Shown here piece after piece: positions 1-6,785 of a stretch of DNA of 11,103 bases. Location: positions 1-11,103 of the forward strand of contig CALVMI010000069.1 of NCBI GenBank assembly GCA_944345045.1. The letters run 5' to 3'. Source of the DNA: an uncultured Bacilli bacterium. GTDB taxonomy: Bacteria > Bacillota_I > Bacilli_A > RF39 > UBA660. Numbering within the stretch: position 1 is the stretch's first letter; every line of letters begins with the position of its first letter. The position numbers and the translations under genes are program-made. The notes beneath the pieces were generated by a model. That model saw nothing but the letters and a program-made list of their open reading frames with translations, had not been told where the DNA came from and searched no databases.

Positions 1-337
1 TTACCTTTTTACTTTTTACATAATCTTTAGATTTCTTTATACTTCTTAAACTTAACTGATGTAAATAGGCTAAATTCTTTTTTTCAATTTCTTTCGTATA
101 CCTTCTATTTACTTCAATGTTGTAGTATGTATCTTCTGTTTCATAAATTAGATCTACTTCACTATTTACCACATTCTTATTTATTCCGATATTGGGATGA
201 ATAAGCTTAAGATTTTCAACTTCTTTTTGAGTTATTTCTTCTAATATTTCCTTTACATATCTTTTTAGAATTTCTGTATTACTAGATAATAATTTTTTTA
301 TAACCACATCATACAAAAGTTTATTTTGGTTATTCAT
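1..337 (-). CDS. Rpn / PD-(D/E)XK nuclease-family protein (5' part, cut by window edge)
   Basis: The first 112 codons are visible; the gene continues past base 1. The start MNNQNKLLYD was chosen because a good ribosome binding site (GGGAGAAA) lies 5-6 bases upstream; the nearest upstream ATG (352-354) is closed by a stop after six codons. The sequence resembles the Rpn family (recombination-promoting nuclease / PD-(D/E)XK putative transposase). It has an N-terminal helical part (ILKRYVKEILEEI, about 23-35), then an EVDLIYE strand with Asp62, and a YNIEVNRR strand with Glu75 and Asn77 where the family's (D/E)xK or ExQ motif lies. A Tyr/Leu-rich helix (NLAYLHQLSLRS) follows, as is common in this family. 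Such proteins are often multicopy and sometimes decayed. Whether the copy is intact cannot be judged here. It has its own promoter and is separated from trxB by a terminator. Confidence 0.6.
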   Translation of the reverse strand, partial: MNNQNKLLYDVVIKKLLSSNTEILKRYVKEILEEITQKEVENLKLIHPNIGINKNVVNSEVDLIYETEDTYYNIEVNRRYTKEIEKKNLAYLHQLSLRSIKKSKDYVKSKKV

Positions 338-362
338 GCATTTTCTCCCTTCATGGGGAGCT

Positions 363-390
363 ATTCTATCTTTTTCTTTTTTCTTTGCAA
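363..390 (-). promoter_or_regulatory. Predicted promoter of the left-edge nuclease-family gene
   Basis: On the minus strand TTGCAA (385-390), a 16-base spacer and TAGAAT (363-368) form a plausible vegetative promoter about 25 bases upstream of the start codon. It lies beyond the trxB terminator, so the gene need not depend on trxB readthrough. Confidence 0.45.
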
Positions 391-431
391 CTTTTCGACA
401 ATACTTGTCATATTTTTTCTAAAGAAAAGAC

Positions 432-460
432 AAAAGCCACTAACTAAACTAGTGGTTTTT
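432..460 (-). terminator. Intrinsic terminator after trxB
   Basis: A 6-bp stem (CCACTA 437-442 with TAGTGG 450-455) has a 7-base loop and T-rich flanks on both strands, so it could terminate in either direction. It begins about 20 bases after the trxB stop and ends the nrdD-trxB unit. Confidence 0.75.
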
Positions 461-479
461 ATCATAAAGATTTAAGACG

Positions 480-1391
480 TTAATCTTTTAAAGTATTTAA
501 ATATTCAATAGCCATCACTGACGCGATTGTTCCATCATTAGTAGCAGTTGTAAGTTGTCTTACTTGTTTTTCGCGGACATCACCAGCCGCATAAAAACCT
601 GCCACTGATGTTTCAAGCTGTAAATTGGTTTTAATATATCCATTATCATTTAAGGGAACAAAATCTTCTAAAATAGTTGTATTAGGAACTTGGCCAATCG
701 CGACAAATATCCCATCAACATCAAGAGTTTGCTCTTTTCCTTTGACATTTAAAACAATTTGCTTAACCTGACTATCACCAATTACTTCTTTAACAGTTGC
801 ATTCATAATACAAGAAACATTTTCTTTTTCTTTTAAAATAGCTACTTTAACAGGTTCACCTCTAAATGTATCACGACGATGAATCACATAAACTTTTTGA
901 GCAACATTAGATAAATATAAGGCATCATCAACGGCCGTATTACCGCCACCGACAACGCAAACCGTTTTACCTTTAAAGAAAGCTCCATCACAAGTAGCAC
1001 AATAACTAATCCCAGAGCCTACAAGTTTTTCTTCATTTAAAACGCCTAACTTTCTTGGACTAGCACCAGTTGCATAAATAACAACTTTGCTTTGATACTG
1101 TTTATCACCAACAAAAACTTGAAAAAGATCTTCGTTTTTTGTAATTTTAGAAACTTCACCATACATAGTTTCTACACCAAGTTCTTTTGATTGTTCATAC
1201 ATTTTTGTGCCTAATTCTAATCCTGAAATTTCTTTAAAGCCAGGATAATTTTCTACTTTAGGAGATGTCGTAATTTGGCCACCAAAAACCCCTTTTTCAA
1301 TTAATAATACACTTTTTAAGGCTCTTCGTAAATAAATAGCCGAAGAAAGCCCCGCAGGGCCTCCTCCAATTACGATGCAATCATAAATCAT
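480..1391 (-). CDS. trxB: Thioredoxin reductase (NADPH)
   Basis: The product is 303 aa, the normal length for low-molecular-weight thioredoxin reductase, a cytoplasmic FAD enzyme that passes electrons from NADPH to thioredoxin-like proteins. The FAD-binding GGGPAG lies at 9-14. The redox-active CATC is Cys131/Cys134 in the context SYCATCDG. The NADPH-domain GGGNTA is at 148-153, HRRDTFRG at 171-178 supports NADPH rather than NADH use, and the C-terminal FAD motif AAGDVR is at 268-273. Its ATG overlaps the nrdD stop (ATGA, 1388-1391), and a GGAG site sits in the nrdD 3' end. The two are therefore co-transcribed and probably translationally coupled. The neighbouring NrdD carries a fused redoxin domain with a CPNC site, the likely electron acceptor of this copy (inference). 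No separate thioredoxin gene is present in the window. Confidence 0.96.
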   Translation of the reverse strand: MIYDCIVIGGGPAGLSSAIYLRRALKSVLLIEKGVFGGQITTSPKVENYPGFKEISGLELGTKMYEQSKELGVETMYGEVSKITKNEDLFQVFVGDKQYQSKVVIYATGASPRKLGVLNEEKLVGSGISYCATCDGAFFKGKTVCVVGGGNTAVDDALYLSNVAQKVYVIHRRDTFRGEPVKVAILKEKENVSCIMNATVKEVIGDSQVKQIVLNVKGKEQTLDVDGIFVAIGQVPNTTILEDFVPLNDNGYIKTNLQLETSVAGFYAAGDVREKQVRQLTTATNDGTIASVMAIEYLNTLKD

Positions 1392-3751
1392 GCTTTAACT
1401 CCAATCTCATTTGCATATTTGGTAATATTAGAAGCATTAGCGATTTTCTCACCATCTTTAGTTATTAACGTTGGTGCTTGAGTAACTTGCATTTCTTCTG
1501 TAAGTGAAACATTTTCCTCAGCATCAACGACATCATATTTAATTCCTGCTTCATCTAAAACACGCTTAGCAATTTGACAATTTGGACAAGTTTTTGTTAC
1601 AAAAAGCATTGCTTTTGTACTTGCCTTTTTTACTTCTTTTTTCTTTTCCTTTTTTTTAGGCTCTTTATTCTCACAACAAGAATCATCATCAACTTTATAT
1701 GTTACACGATCTTTAAATTCTTGACTCTTACCATCATTCCAATTTTTAACTGGACGATAGTAACCAGTAATTCGACTGTATACCTCAGCATTCTCACCAC
1801 AAATCGGACATTTATATTGTTCACCAGCTAAATAGCCGTGAGTTTTACAAATAGAATATGTTGGTGAAATCGTGTAATATGGCAAACGATAATTCTCTGC
1901 AATTTTTCGAACTAAAGCCGCAGCACTTTCCCAACTTGGCATTTTCTCACCTAAGAATACATGGAATACAGTACCAGATGTATAAAGAGTTTGTAAATCA
2001 TCTTGAATTTCTAAAGCTTTAAATACATCATCTGTAAATCCGACAGGCAAATGAGAACTATTTGTATAATATGGTGTTCCATGATCATTCGCCGTGATAA
2101 TATCAGGGAATTTTTCTTTATCATGTTTAGCAAAACGATAAGAAGTAGACTCAGCTGGTGTTGCCTCTAAATTATATAAATCCCCATATTTTTCTTGATA
2201 ATCGCTTAATCTTTCACGCATATGATTTAAGACATTTTTAGAAAATTCTTGTGTTTCTTCATGAGTCATATCTTTTTGTAACCAACTAGCATTTAAACCT
2301 GCTTCATTCATTCCTACTAAACCAATAGTTGAAAAATGATTATCAAAAGAACCTAAATAACGTTTTGTATAAGGGTATAACCCAGCATCTAACAATTTAG
2401 AAATAACAGTTCTTTTTGTTTTCAAACTACGGGCTGCAATGTCCATTAAATGATCAAGTCTTTCATAAAAATCTTTTTCATCTTTAGCTAAATAAGCAAT
2501 TTTAGGCATATTAATCGTCACAACGCCGACACTACCGGTAGATTCACCACTTCCGAAGTAGCCACCGGATTTTTTACGTAATTCTCTTAAATCCAAACGC
2601 AAACGACAGCACATACTTCTAACATCACTAGGTTCCATATCGCTATTGATATAATTAGAAAAATAAGGTGTTCCATACTTAGCCGTCATTTCAAAGAGTA
2701 AACGATTGTTTTCCGTATCACTCCAATCAAAATCTTTTGTAATAGAGTAAGTTGGAATTGGATATTGGAATCCTCTACCATTAGCGTCTCCTTCAATCAT
2801 AATTTCAAGGAAAGCTTTATTAACCATATCCATTTCTTTTTTACAATCTTTATATTTAAAATTCACTTCTTTGCCACCAACAATAGCTGGTAACTCTGCT
2901 AAATCATTTGGTACAGTCCAATCTAAAGTAATATTTGTAAATGGTGCCTGTGTTCCCCAACGACTTGGTGTATTAACTCCATACACAAAAGATTGAATAC
3001 ATTGTTTTACTTCATAATAAGATAAATTATCGATTTTAACAAAAGGTGCTAGATAAGTATCAAAACTAGAAAATGCTTGTGCACCAGCCCATTCATTTTG
3101 CATGATACCTAAAAAGTTAACCATTTGATTACATAATGTAGACAAATGTTTAGCCGGACTTGAAGTAATTTTACCTTCGATTCCGCCTAGTCCTTCTTGA
3201 ATAAGTTGTTTTAAACTCCATCCAGCACAGTAACCAGTAAGCATTGATAAATCATGAATGTGAATATCAGCTTGTCTGTGAGCCTCAGCGATCTCATCAT
3301 CATATACCTCACTTAACCAGTAATTAGCTGTTACTGCACCTGCTTCACTTAAAATAAGGCCACCAACAGAATACGTAACTGTTGAATTTTCTTTAACTCG
3401 CCAGTCTTCTACTTTAACATAACTATCAACGATTTTTTTGTAATCAATCATTGTATTTTTAACATTACGAAGTCTCTCTCTTTCTTTACGATATAAAATA
3501 TAAGACTTCGCCACATCAGCATAACCAGCGTCAGACAAGATTTTTTCTACACTATCTTGAATATCTTCAACGCCAATCACGCCATCTTTTATTTTGTCTT
3601 CAAAATCAGCTGTGACTTTTAAAGCAAGCATATCTAAAATGCTATCACAAGTCTCACGTTTTACTGACTCGAATGCTTTCTCCATTGCTTCACTGATTTT
3701 TTTAATATCGAAACGAACGATTTTACCGTCTCTTTTCTTTACTCGATACAT
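1388..3751 (-). CDS. nrdD: Anaerobic (class III) ribonucleoside-triphosphate reductase with fused C-terminal redoxin
   Basis: This 787-aa oxygen-sensitive glycyl radical enzyme makes dNTPs from NTPs. An ATP-cone allosteric domain is at about 3-93 (RVKKRDGKIVRFDI). The catalytic barrel follows, with Cys175 (GYCAGWSL) and Cys381/382 (SMCCRLRL) as candidate active-site thiols. The C-terminal zinc site is probably Cys635, His638, Cys648 and Cys651. The glycyl radical loop is RITGYYRP, with Gly663 as the predicted radical residue. Class III enzymes normally end soon after this loop. Here a Cys-Cys pair (692-693) and a Lys-rich linker (698-713) lead into a glutaredoxin/NrdH-like domain at about 713-787, with CPNC (Cys722/Cys725) and a cis-Pro-type QAPTL (Pro760). 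The fusion suggests thiol rather than formate as the reductant (inference), with trxB, overlapping by 4 bp, recycling it. An AGGAGG site precedes the ATG. Confidence 0.95.
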   Translation of the reverse strand: MYRVKKRDGKIVRFDIKKISEAMEKAFESVKRETCDSILDMLALKVTADFEDKIKDGVIGVEDIQDSVEKILSDAGYADVAKSYILYRKERERLRNVKNTMIDYKKIVDSYVKVEDWRVKENSTVTYSVGGLILSEAGAVTANYWLSEVYDDEIAEAHRQADIHIHDLSMLTGYCAGWSLKQLIQEGLGGIEGKITSSPAKHLSTLCNQMVNFLGIMQNEWAGAQAFSSFDTYLAPFVKIDNLSYYEVKQCIQSFVYGVNTPSRWGTQAPFTNITLDWTVPNDLAELPAIVGGKEVNFKYKDCKKEMDMVNKAFLEIMIEGDANGRGFQYPIPTYSITKDFDWSDTENNRLLFEMTAKYGTPYFSNYINSDMEPSDVRSMCCRLRLDLRELRKKSGGYFGSGESTGSVGVVTINMPKIAYLAKDEKDFYERLDHLMDIAARSLKTKRTVISKLLDAGLYPYTKRYLGSFDNHFSTIGLVGMNEAGLNASWLQKDMTHEETQEFSKNVLNHMRERLSDYQEKYGDLYNLEATPAESTSYRFAKHDKEKFPDIITANDHGTPYYTNSSHLPVGFTDDVFKALEIQDDLQTLYTSGTVFHVFLGEKMPSWESAAALVRKIAENYRLPYYTISPTYSICKTHGYLAGEQYKCPICGENAEVYSRITGYYRPVKNWNDGKSQEFKDRVTYKVDDDSCCENKEPKKKEKKKEVKKASTKAMLFVTKTCPNCQIAKRVLDEAGIKYDVVDAEENVSLTEEMQVTQAPTLITKDGEKIANASNITKYANEIGVKA

Positions 3752-3781
3752 AATTTTTTCCTCCTACCTTCTACCACTGCT

Positions 3782-3790
3782 ATTATAACA
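3782..3790 (-). promoter_or_regulatory. Extended -10 promoter of nrdD-trxB
   Basis: TGTTATAAT on the minus strand is a perfect TGnTATAAT extended -10 element 31 bases upstream of the nrdD ATG. No good -35 hexamer sits at 16-18 bases, as is common for extended -10 promoters. A strong AGGAGG site lies between it and the ATG. Confidence 0.6.
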
Positions 3791-3852
3791 AAGTTTATTT
3801 TTTGTTTAGTGTGATTTTTGCAACAGATAAAAAAAGAATTTTAAAGGCACTA

Positions 3853-3879
3853 AAAAAAGCCTATATTTAAGGCTTTTTT
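3853..3879 (-). terminator. Intrinsic terminator after nrdG
   Basis: A 10-bp stem (3853-3862 with 3870-3879, core AGCCT/AGGCT) with a 7-base loop ends in T6 on either strand. It lies 35 bases after the nrdG stop and upstream of the nrdD promoter, so nrdG and nrdD are separate transcription units despite being adjacent. Confidence 0.85.
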
Positions 3880-3914
3880 AAGAATTCAAATTGATGTAAA
3901 CTCAGCATGTAAAA

Positions 3915-4598
3915 TTAAAGTCCACGCAAGTAAACATGTTCATTTTCTTTTAAAGCATTTTCTTTTAGTTTTTGCATTTCTTCTTCTGAATAAGCATGTA
4001 AACCATCTTGAATTACATCTTCTGAATCACGAAATTGTTGCAAATAAAGTTTAGAAGGATTAACCCACTGAGCAATTTTTACAATATCACTTGGTTCATG
4101 AAATTCTAAAACCACAGTTGTTCGAAATTCATGAGGAATACCAGAATTTTGTAATAAATAAATACTTTCTTCAATTTTATCTAAATCAGCATGAATACCA
4201 GATGTAAGATCATACTTTTCTTTTTGATTTTTTATATCCATGGCCACATAATCCAAAAGATGATTTTGAAGCAAAGAAGAAAGCATTTCTGGAAAACAAC
4301 CATTTGTATCTAATTTAACCAAAAAACCCATTTCTTTTATTTTTTGAATGAACTCTTTTAAATCTTTTTGAAGACATGGCTCGCCACCAGAAATACATAC
4401 GGCATCTAACTTTCCAATACGAGATTTTAAAAAGGAAAAAAACTCCTCTTCCTCTAATCTTTCTTCATCAATATGGATAACTAAAGAAGCATTTTGACAG
4501 AAAGGACAACGCATATTACAACCACCTGTAAAAATCGTACAAGCAACTTGACCAGGATAATCTAAAAGGGTAACTTTTTGAAGACCTTTAATCAGCAT
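3915..4598 (-). CDS. nrdG: Anaerobic ribonucleoside-triphosphate reductase activating protein (radical SAM)
   Basis: This 227-aa radical-SAM enzyme uses a [4Fe-4S] cluster and S-adenosylmethionine to place the glycyl radical on NrdD. The cluster motif CNMRCPFC gives Cys27, Cys31 and Cys34 (CxxxCxxC, the activase spacing). The SAM-binding GGEP is at 71-74, and the N-terminal segment KGLQKVTLLDYPGQVACTIF is typical of the longer NrdG-like subfamily (NrdG2/TIGR02495 type). A pyruvate formate-lyase activase has a similar core. NrdD lies immediately downstream in the same orientation and no pfl gene is visible, which favours NrdG. The start MLIKGLQK overlaps the 3' end of the preceding small gene by 11 bp, so the two are co-transcribed. 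A terminator follows. Confidence 0.85.
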   Translation of the reverse strand: MLIKGLQKVTLLDYPGQVACTIFTGGCNMRCPFCQNASLVIHIDEERLEEEEFFSFLKSRIGKLDAVCISGGEPCLQKDLKEFIQKIKEMGFLVKLDTNGCFPEMLSSLLQNHLLDYVAMDIKNQKEKYDLTSGIHADLDKIEESIYLLQNSGIPHEFRTTVVLEFHEPSDIVKIAQWVNPSKLYLQQFRDSEDVIQDGLHAYSEEEMQKLKENALKENEHVYLRGL

Positions 4599-4929
4599 CT
4601 TTAATCTTTAACCTCCTCATCATATTCTTATGAATATTTTGATCTTGCTCATTGATTTTTTCATTTAAAAAAGCAATGTTTTCATATAACGAAAGAACAT
4701 CTTGATTTTCTTGATAAATTTTTCTTATCAAAAAATAATGTTCAATACTAGGATAGGCAGGTGCTACAAGAACATGCTTTTTATGTAATTTAGAAAACAG
4801 ATTTACAGACACAAAATTACCACAGTCTAAACAAATTCCAGTAAGATAGCAATTTCCTACATTAGATAAAGGATAGATAACAAAATGTGAACACGGATCT
4901 TGTTGATGTTCTAAAACTTCTTCATTCAT
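4588..4929 (-). CDS. Small zinc-ribbon-like protein upstream of nrdG (function unknown)
   Basis: I do not recognise this 113-aa protein as a named family. Its N-terminal half carries Cys13-x-His15, Cys27 and Cys33-x2-Cys36-Gly (PCSH and CLDCG), a pattern that fits a zinc ribbon or similar metal site. The C-terminal half (about 62-113) is Leu/Ile/Glu/Gln/Asn-rich and predicted helical, possibly coiled coil. There is no signal peptide or membrane segment. It overlaps nrdG by 11 bp and is the first gene of that unit, so a role linked to nrdG or simple co-expression is possible; neither is shown. The ribosome binding site is weak (GAAGAGAAG). Confidence 0.75.
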   Translation of the reverse strand: MNEEVLEHQQDPCSHFVIYPLSNVGNCYLTGICLDCGNFVSVNLFSKLHKKHVLVAPAYPSIEHYFLIRKIYQENQDVLSLYENIAFLNEKINEQDQNIHKNMMRRLKIKDAD

Positions 4930-4954
4930 ATAACTTCTCTTCTTTCTATATAAG

Positions 4955-4960
4955 ATTATA
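4955..4960 (-). promoter_or_regulatory. Possible -10 of the zinc-ribbon ORF-nrdG unit
   Basis: A perfect TATAAT on the minus strand lies 25 bases upstream of the ATG and just beyond the rplT terminator. No convincing -35 hexamer is present; the expected position falls in the terminator's T-rich tail. Confidence 0.35.
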
Positions 4961-4970
4961 TATGAAAAAG

Positions 4971-4999
4971 AAAAAAACTACTAGATTTTTCTAATAGTT
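4971..4999 (-). terminator. Intrinsic terminator of infC-rpmI-rplT
   Basis: A 10-bp stem (4976-4985 with 4990-4999, one G-U on the RNA) with a 4-base A-rich loop is followed by T7. The first base of the stem is shared with the rplT stop codon, an unusually tight arrangement that ends the operon right after translation stops. Confidence 0.9.
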
Positions 5000-5532
5000 T
5001 ATTTCAAATTGGCTAACAATTCGTCTTTTTTCATAGTTGAATAACCTTTAATACCTTGTTCTTTAGCAACATTTTTAAGTTCAGCTAAGGTCATCTTACT
5101 ATAATCTTTTACATTTTCTTCTTTTTTAGAAGCTTTTACTACTTCTTTTTCTTCTTTAACTTCTTTCTTTTGACCATTTTTTAAAGCATCTTTAGAAATA
5201 GTTACTAAATCTTTAAATGCTTCTTTATTATCAATTGCAAGTTCAGCAAGCATCTTACGATTAATAGTAACGCCTGCAATATTTAACCCATTAATGAATT
5301 TAGAATAACTAATTTCATTTTCACGACATGCTGCATTAATACGAGTAATCCATAATTTACGGAAATCACGTTTTTTAGCGCGTCTATCTCTATAAGCATA
5401 AGCTCCACTATGGAAAACTTGTTCTTGAGCCGTTTTATATAATCTATGTTTACTTCCAAAATATCCTTTAGCTTGTTTTAAAACTTTTCTTCTTCTTGTT
5501 TTGGAAACAGTTCCACCTTTAACTCTTGCCAT
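4999..5532 (-). CDS. rplT: 50S ribosomal protein L20 with a C-terminal extension
   Basis: Residues 1-118 are ordinary L20, an early 23S rRNA-binding assembly protein and, in Bacillota, the autogenous repressor of its own operon. Hallmarks include MARVKGG, the KQAKGYFGSKHRLYKTA helix region and the C-domain from about 60 (LWITRINAACRE). Normal L20 ends at about 117-120 aa; this one has 177. The added part is a Lys/Glu-rich linker (119-145) and a compact unit at 146-177 (KMTLAELKNVAKEQGIKGYS, then MKKDELLANL), which resembles Rho_N/SAP-like helix-extended-helix modules that bind nucleic acid. The extension uses the same AT-rich codons as the core, and the frame stays open up to the terminator. 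It follows rpmI by 15 bases with an AAGGTGG site. L20 is also the likely effector of the leader upstream of infC. Confidence 0.96.
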   Translation of the reverse strand: MARVKGGTVSKTRRRKVLKQAKGYFGSKHRLYKTAQEQVFHSGAYAYRDRRAKKRDFRKLWITRINAACRENEISYSKFINGLNIAGVTINRKMLAELAIDNKEAFKDLVTISKDALKNGQKKEVKEEKEVVKASKKEENVKDYSKMTLAELKNVAKEQGIKGYSTMKKDELLANLK

Positions 5533-5547
5533 ATTTTCACCACCTTA

Positions 5548-5745
5548 TTAGATAACAGATTTAATTCTGCTAGCTTCTCCTTTACTTAATGTTCCTTTAT
5601 TACGTCTTTGACGAATTTGTTTTGCACTATCCTTATTTGTCTTATGGTTACCGCCACTTAATTTATAAGATAGAGTACCATTTTTCTTCTTTTTGAAAAC
5701 TTTACTACTAGATTTATGAGTTTTCATTTTTGGTCCTTTTGCCAT
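5548..5745 (-). CDS. rpmI: 50S ribosomal protein L35
   Basis: This 65-aa, very basic protein of the large subunit has normal length and composition, with MAKGPKMKTHKSSSKVFK at the start, the KLSGGNHKT segment and the C-terminal LSKGEASRIKSVI. It sits between infC and rplT, the conserved gene order of this operon, with an AAGGAAAG site before the ATG and about 19 bases from the infC stop. Confidence 0.97.
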   Translation of the reverse strand: MAKGPKMKTHKSSSKVFKKKKNGTLSYKLSGGNHKTNKDSAKQIRQRRNKGTLSKGEASRIKSVI

Positions 5746-5764
5746 ACAACTTTCCTTCTTTCTT

Positions 5765-6289
5765 TTATTTTTTAGGTGCTAAAATAATAAACATGTTTCT
5801 GCCATCCTGTTTAACAGGAGTTTCAATCACGCTTACTTCACTTAATTTATCCGCAAATTTTTCTAGAACTTCACGACCTAATTCCGGATGAGCAAGCTGT
5901 CTACCTTTAAAGCGAATAAAGCCACGAACTTTATGTCCTTTTTCTAAATATTCTTTAGCATTTCGAATACGTGTTTCAAAATCATGAATATCAATTACTG
6001 GTGAAAGACGATACTCTTTTAAATCTTTGTTCGTTTCTCTTTGCTTCTTAGTAGCTTCTTTTTGTTTCTTTTTCTTTTCATAACGGAACTTATTATAATC
6101 CATTATTTTTCCTACAGCTGGTGTTGAATTTCCACTCATTAAAACTAAATCTAAACCAGCAAAATTAGCGATCGTTTTCGCGTCTTCCAAACTCTTAATT
6201 CCCATCTGTTCTCCATTAGGTCCGATTACCATTAATTCACTCACGCGAATTTCATCATTAATTGGTAATTCATCCGTTTTCTTTGCTAT
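5765..6289 (-). CDS. infC: Translation initiation factor IF-3 (AUA start proposed)
   Basis: IF-3 binds the 30S subunit, checks start codon and initiator tRNA, and prevents premature 50S joining. From the proposed start the protein is 174 aa, a normal length. The N-domain is at about 1-72 (INDEIRVSELMVIGPNGEQM), followed by a Lys-rich linker (KKKKQKEATKKQ) and the C-domain at about 90-174 (VRGFIRFKGRQLAHPELG, then ETPVKQDGRNMF). There is no ATG at a suitable place. The in-frame ATG at 6343 lies in the leader terminator hairpin and would add non-homologous residues. A strong GGAGGTG (6297-6303) sits 7 bases before an in-frame ATA (6287-6289), giving MAKKTDELPINDEIRV. An ATT at 6293-6295 is only one base from that site, so it is less likely. 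Rare AUU/AUA/AUC starts on infC are known to support IF-3 autoregulation. Confidence 0.93.
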   Translation of the reverse strand: MAKKTDELPINDEIRVSELMVIGPNGEQMGIKSLEDAKTIANFAGLDLVLMSGNSTPAVGKIMDYNKFRYEKKKKQKEATKKQRETNKDLKEYRLSPVIDIHDFETRIRNAKEYLEKGHKVRGFIRFKGRQLAHPELGREVLEKFADKLSEVSVIETPVKQDGRNMFIILAPKK

Positions 6290-6303
6290 ATAAATGCACC
6301 TCC

Positions 6304-6434
6304 ATACAATGAAAAAGGTAGATACCCAGTATCCACCTATCACTTTTATAAGAATTTTTTCTTTTTAAAGCATTTTACCTAGCACTTAAGCACTCAGGTG
6401 AACGGTGGATCCGTTTCTTTCTTTTTCTATAACG
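6304..6434 (-). promoter_or_regulatory. L20-type leader (transcription attenuator)
   Basis: The leader RNA can fold in two exclusive ways. One is a terminator: GGTGGATAC (6337-6329) with GTATCTACC (6325-6317), a 9-bp stem with a 3-base loop, followed by T5 just before the infC ribosome binding site. The other is an antiterminator: AUCCACC (6410-6404) is exactly complementary to GGUGGAU, the 5' arm of the terminator. The same upstream segment can also form its own small hairpin (AACGG/CCGTT), which would free the terminator. In Bacillota, L20 binding to such leaders is known to switch infC operon transcription off. Assignment to L20 rests on position and operon identity. Confidence 0.75.
6312..6337 (-). 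terminator. Leader (attenuator) terminator upstream of infC
   Basis: A stem of nine pairs (6317-6325 with 6329-6337, one G-U) with loop TGG is followed by T5 on the minus strand and stops 9 bases before the infC GGAGGTG site. It is conditional because of the competing upstream AUCCACC segment. Confidence 0.8.
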
Positions 6435-6440
6435 ATTACA

Positions 6441-6469
6441 ATATTACACGAATTAATACCGTTTGTCAA
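6441..6469 (-). promoter_or_regulatory. Consensus promoter of infC-rpmI-rplT
   Basis: On the minus strand a perfect TTGACA (6464-6469), a 17-base spacer and TAATAT (6441-6446) form one of the best promoters in the window. Transcription would start near 6434, leaving a leader of about 145 bases before infC. Confidence 0.85.
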
Positions 6470-6536
6470 TAACTTTTTTACATATTTTCGAATGTGTTAA
6501 TTAAAACAATTTATTGTAAATATACTGTCTAAAATT

Positions 6537-6565
6537 TTACTTTTAGTAGGCCAATATTATATAAT
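6537..6565 (+). promoter_or_regulatory. Plus-strand promoter, copy 1
   Basis: TTACTT (6537-6542), a 17-base spacer and TATAAT (6560-6565). The -10 is perfect and the -35 weak. It diverges from the infC promoter about 70 bases to the left. Confidence 0.5.
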
Positions 6566-6644
6566 TGTTTTAGAACTATCTGATTGTTAGGTGTTTTATT
6601 CCTCAGTCCATTAAATTAATTTACTGGAAGTGAGGTGATGTCCT

Positions 6645-6785
6645 ATGAAAGGAATAACTAATGGATTATTTAATAATCTTGATCGTACTTCTAATAGTAC
6701 TTTCACAAATCTATTCCAAAAAGGATTAAAAACAAATGAAAACACCTACTCTTCATTGAATAGGTGTTTTCTCAACCCATTTTAG
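6645..6785 (+). CDS. Short conserved ORF of the tandem unit, copy 1 (46 codons)
   Basis: The frame starts MKGITNGLFNNLDRTSNSTF after a strong GAGGTG site 7 bases upstream, in all three copies. The first ~42 codons align among copies, ending at NRCF; the tail (LNPF here) is copy-specific. The peptide is cationic and has amphipathic spacing (Ile4, Leu8, Phe9, Leu12; Phe20, Leu23, Phe24, Leu28). It has no long hydrophobic segment or signal peptide. I know no family for it. The hairpin terminator (6739-6770) lies inside the frame, so a terminated mRNA lacks the stop codon. The GAGGTG site is buried in a leader hairpin (6601-6635). It may be a regulated small peptide, the translated arm of a type I toxin-antitoxin-like locus, or a non-functional frame in a structured RNA. 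Confidence 0.5.
   Translation: MKGITNGLFNNLDRTSNSTFTNLFQKGLKTNENTYSSLNRCFLNPF
6739..6770. terminator. Two-way terminator, copy 1
   Basis: AAAACACCTA (6739-6748) and TAGGTGTTTT (6761-6770) form a perfect 10-bp stem with a 12-base loop, ending in T4 on both strands. Both convergent transcripts of the unit would end here, giving complementary 3' ends. Confidence 0.75.

Noticed and set aside
1388..1390. Mycoplasma-type code with TGA as Trp
   Set aside because: TGA ends nrdD, nrnA and the right-edge gene at the expected places, and Trp codons in the conserved proteins are TGG.
1574..1831. Plus-strand open frames inside nrdD, dfx, nrnA and ackA
   Set aside because: They lie opposite well-supported genes, have low-complexity products rich in Phe/Ile/Tyr and lack ribosome binding sites.
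3788..3830. NrdR box upstream of nrdD
   Set aside because: Only a half-match (ACACTA) is seen, with no paired second half or second box at the usual spacing.
6290..6343. infC start at the in-frame ATG at 6343
   Set aside because: It lies in the leader terminator hairpin without a ribosome binding site and adds 18 residues unlike any IF-3; the GGAGGTG site is downstream of it.
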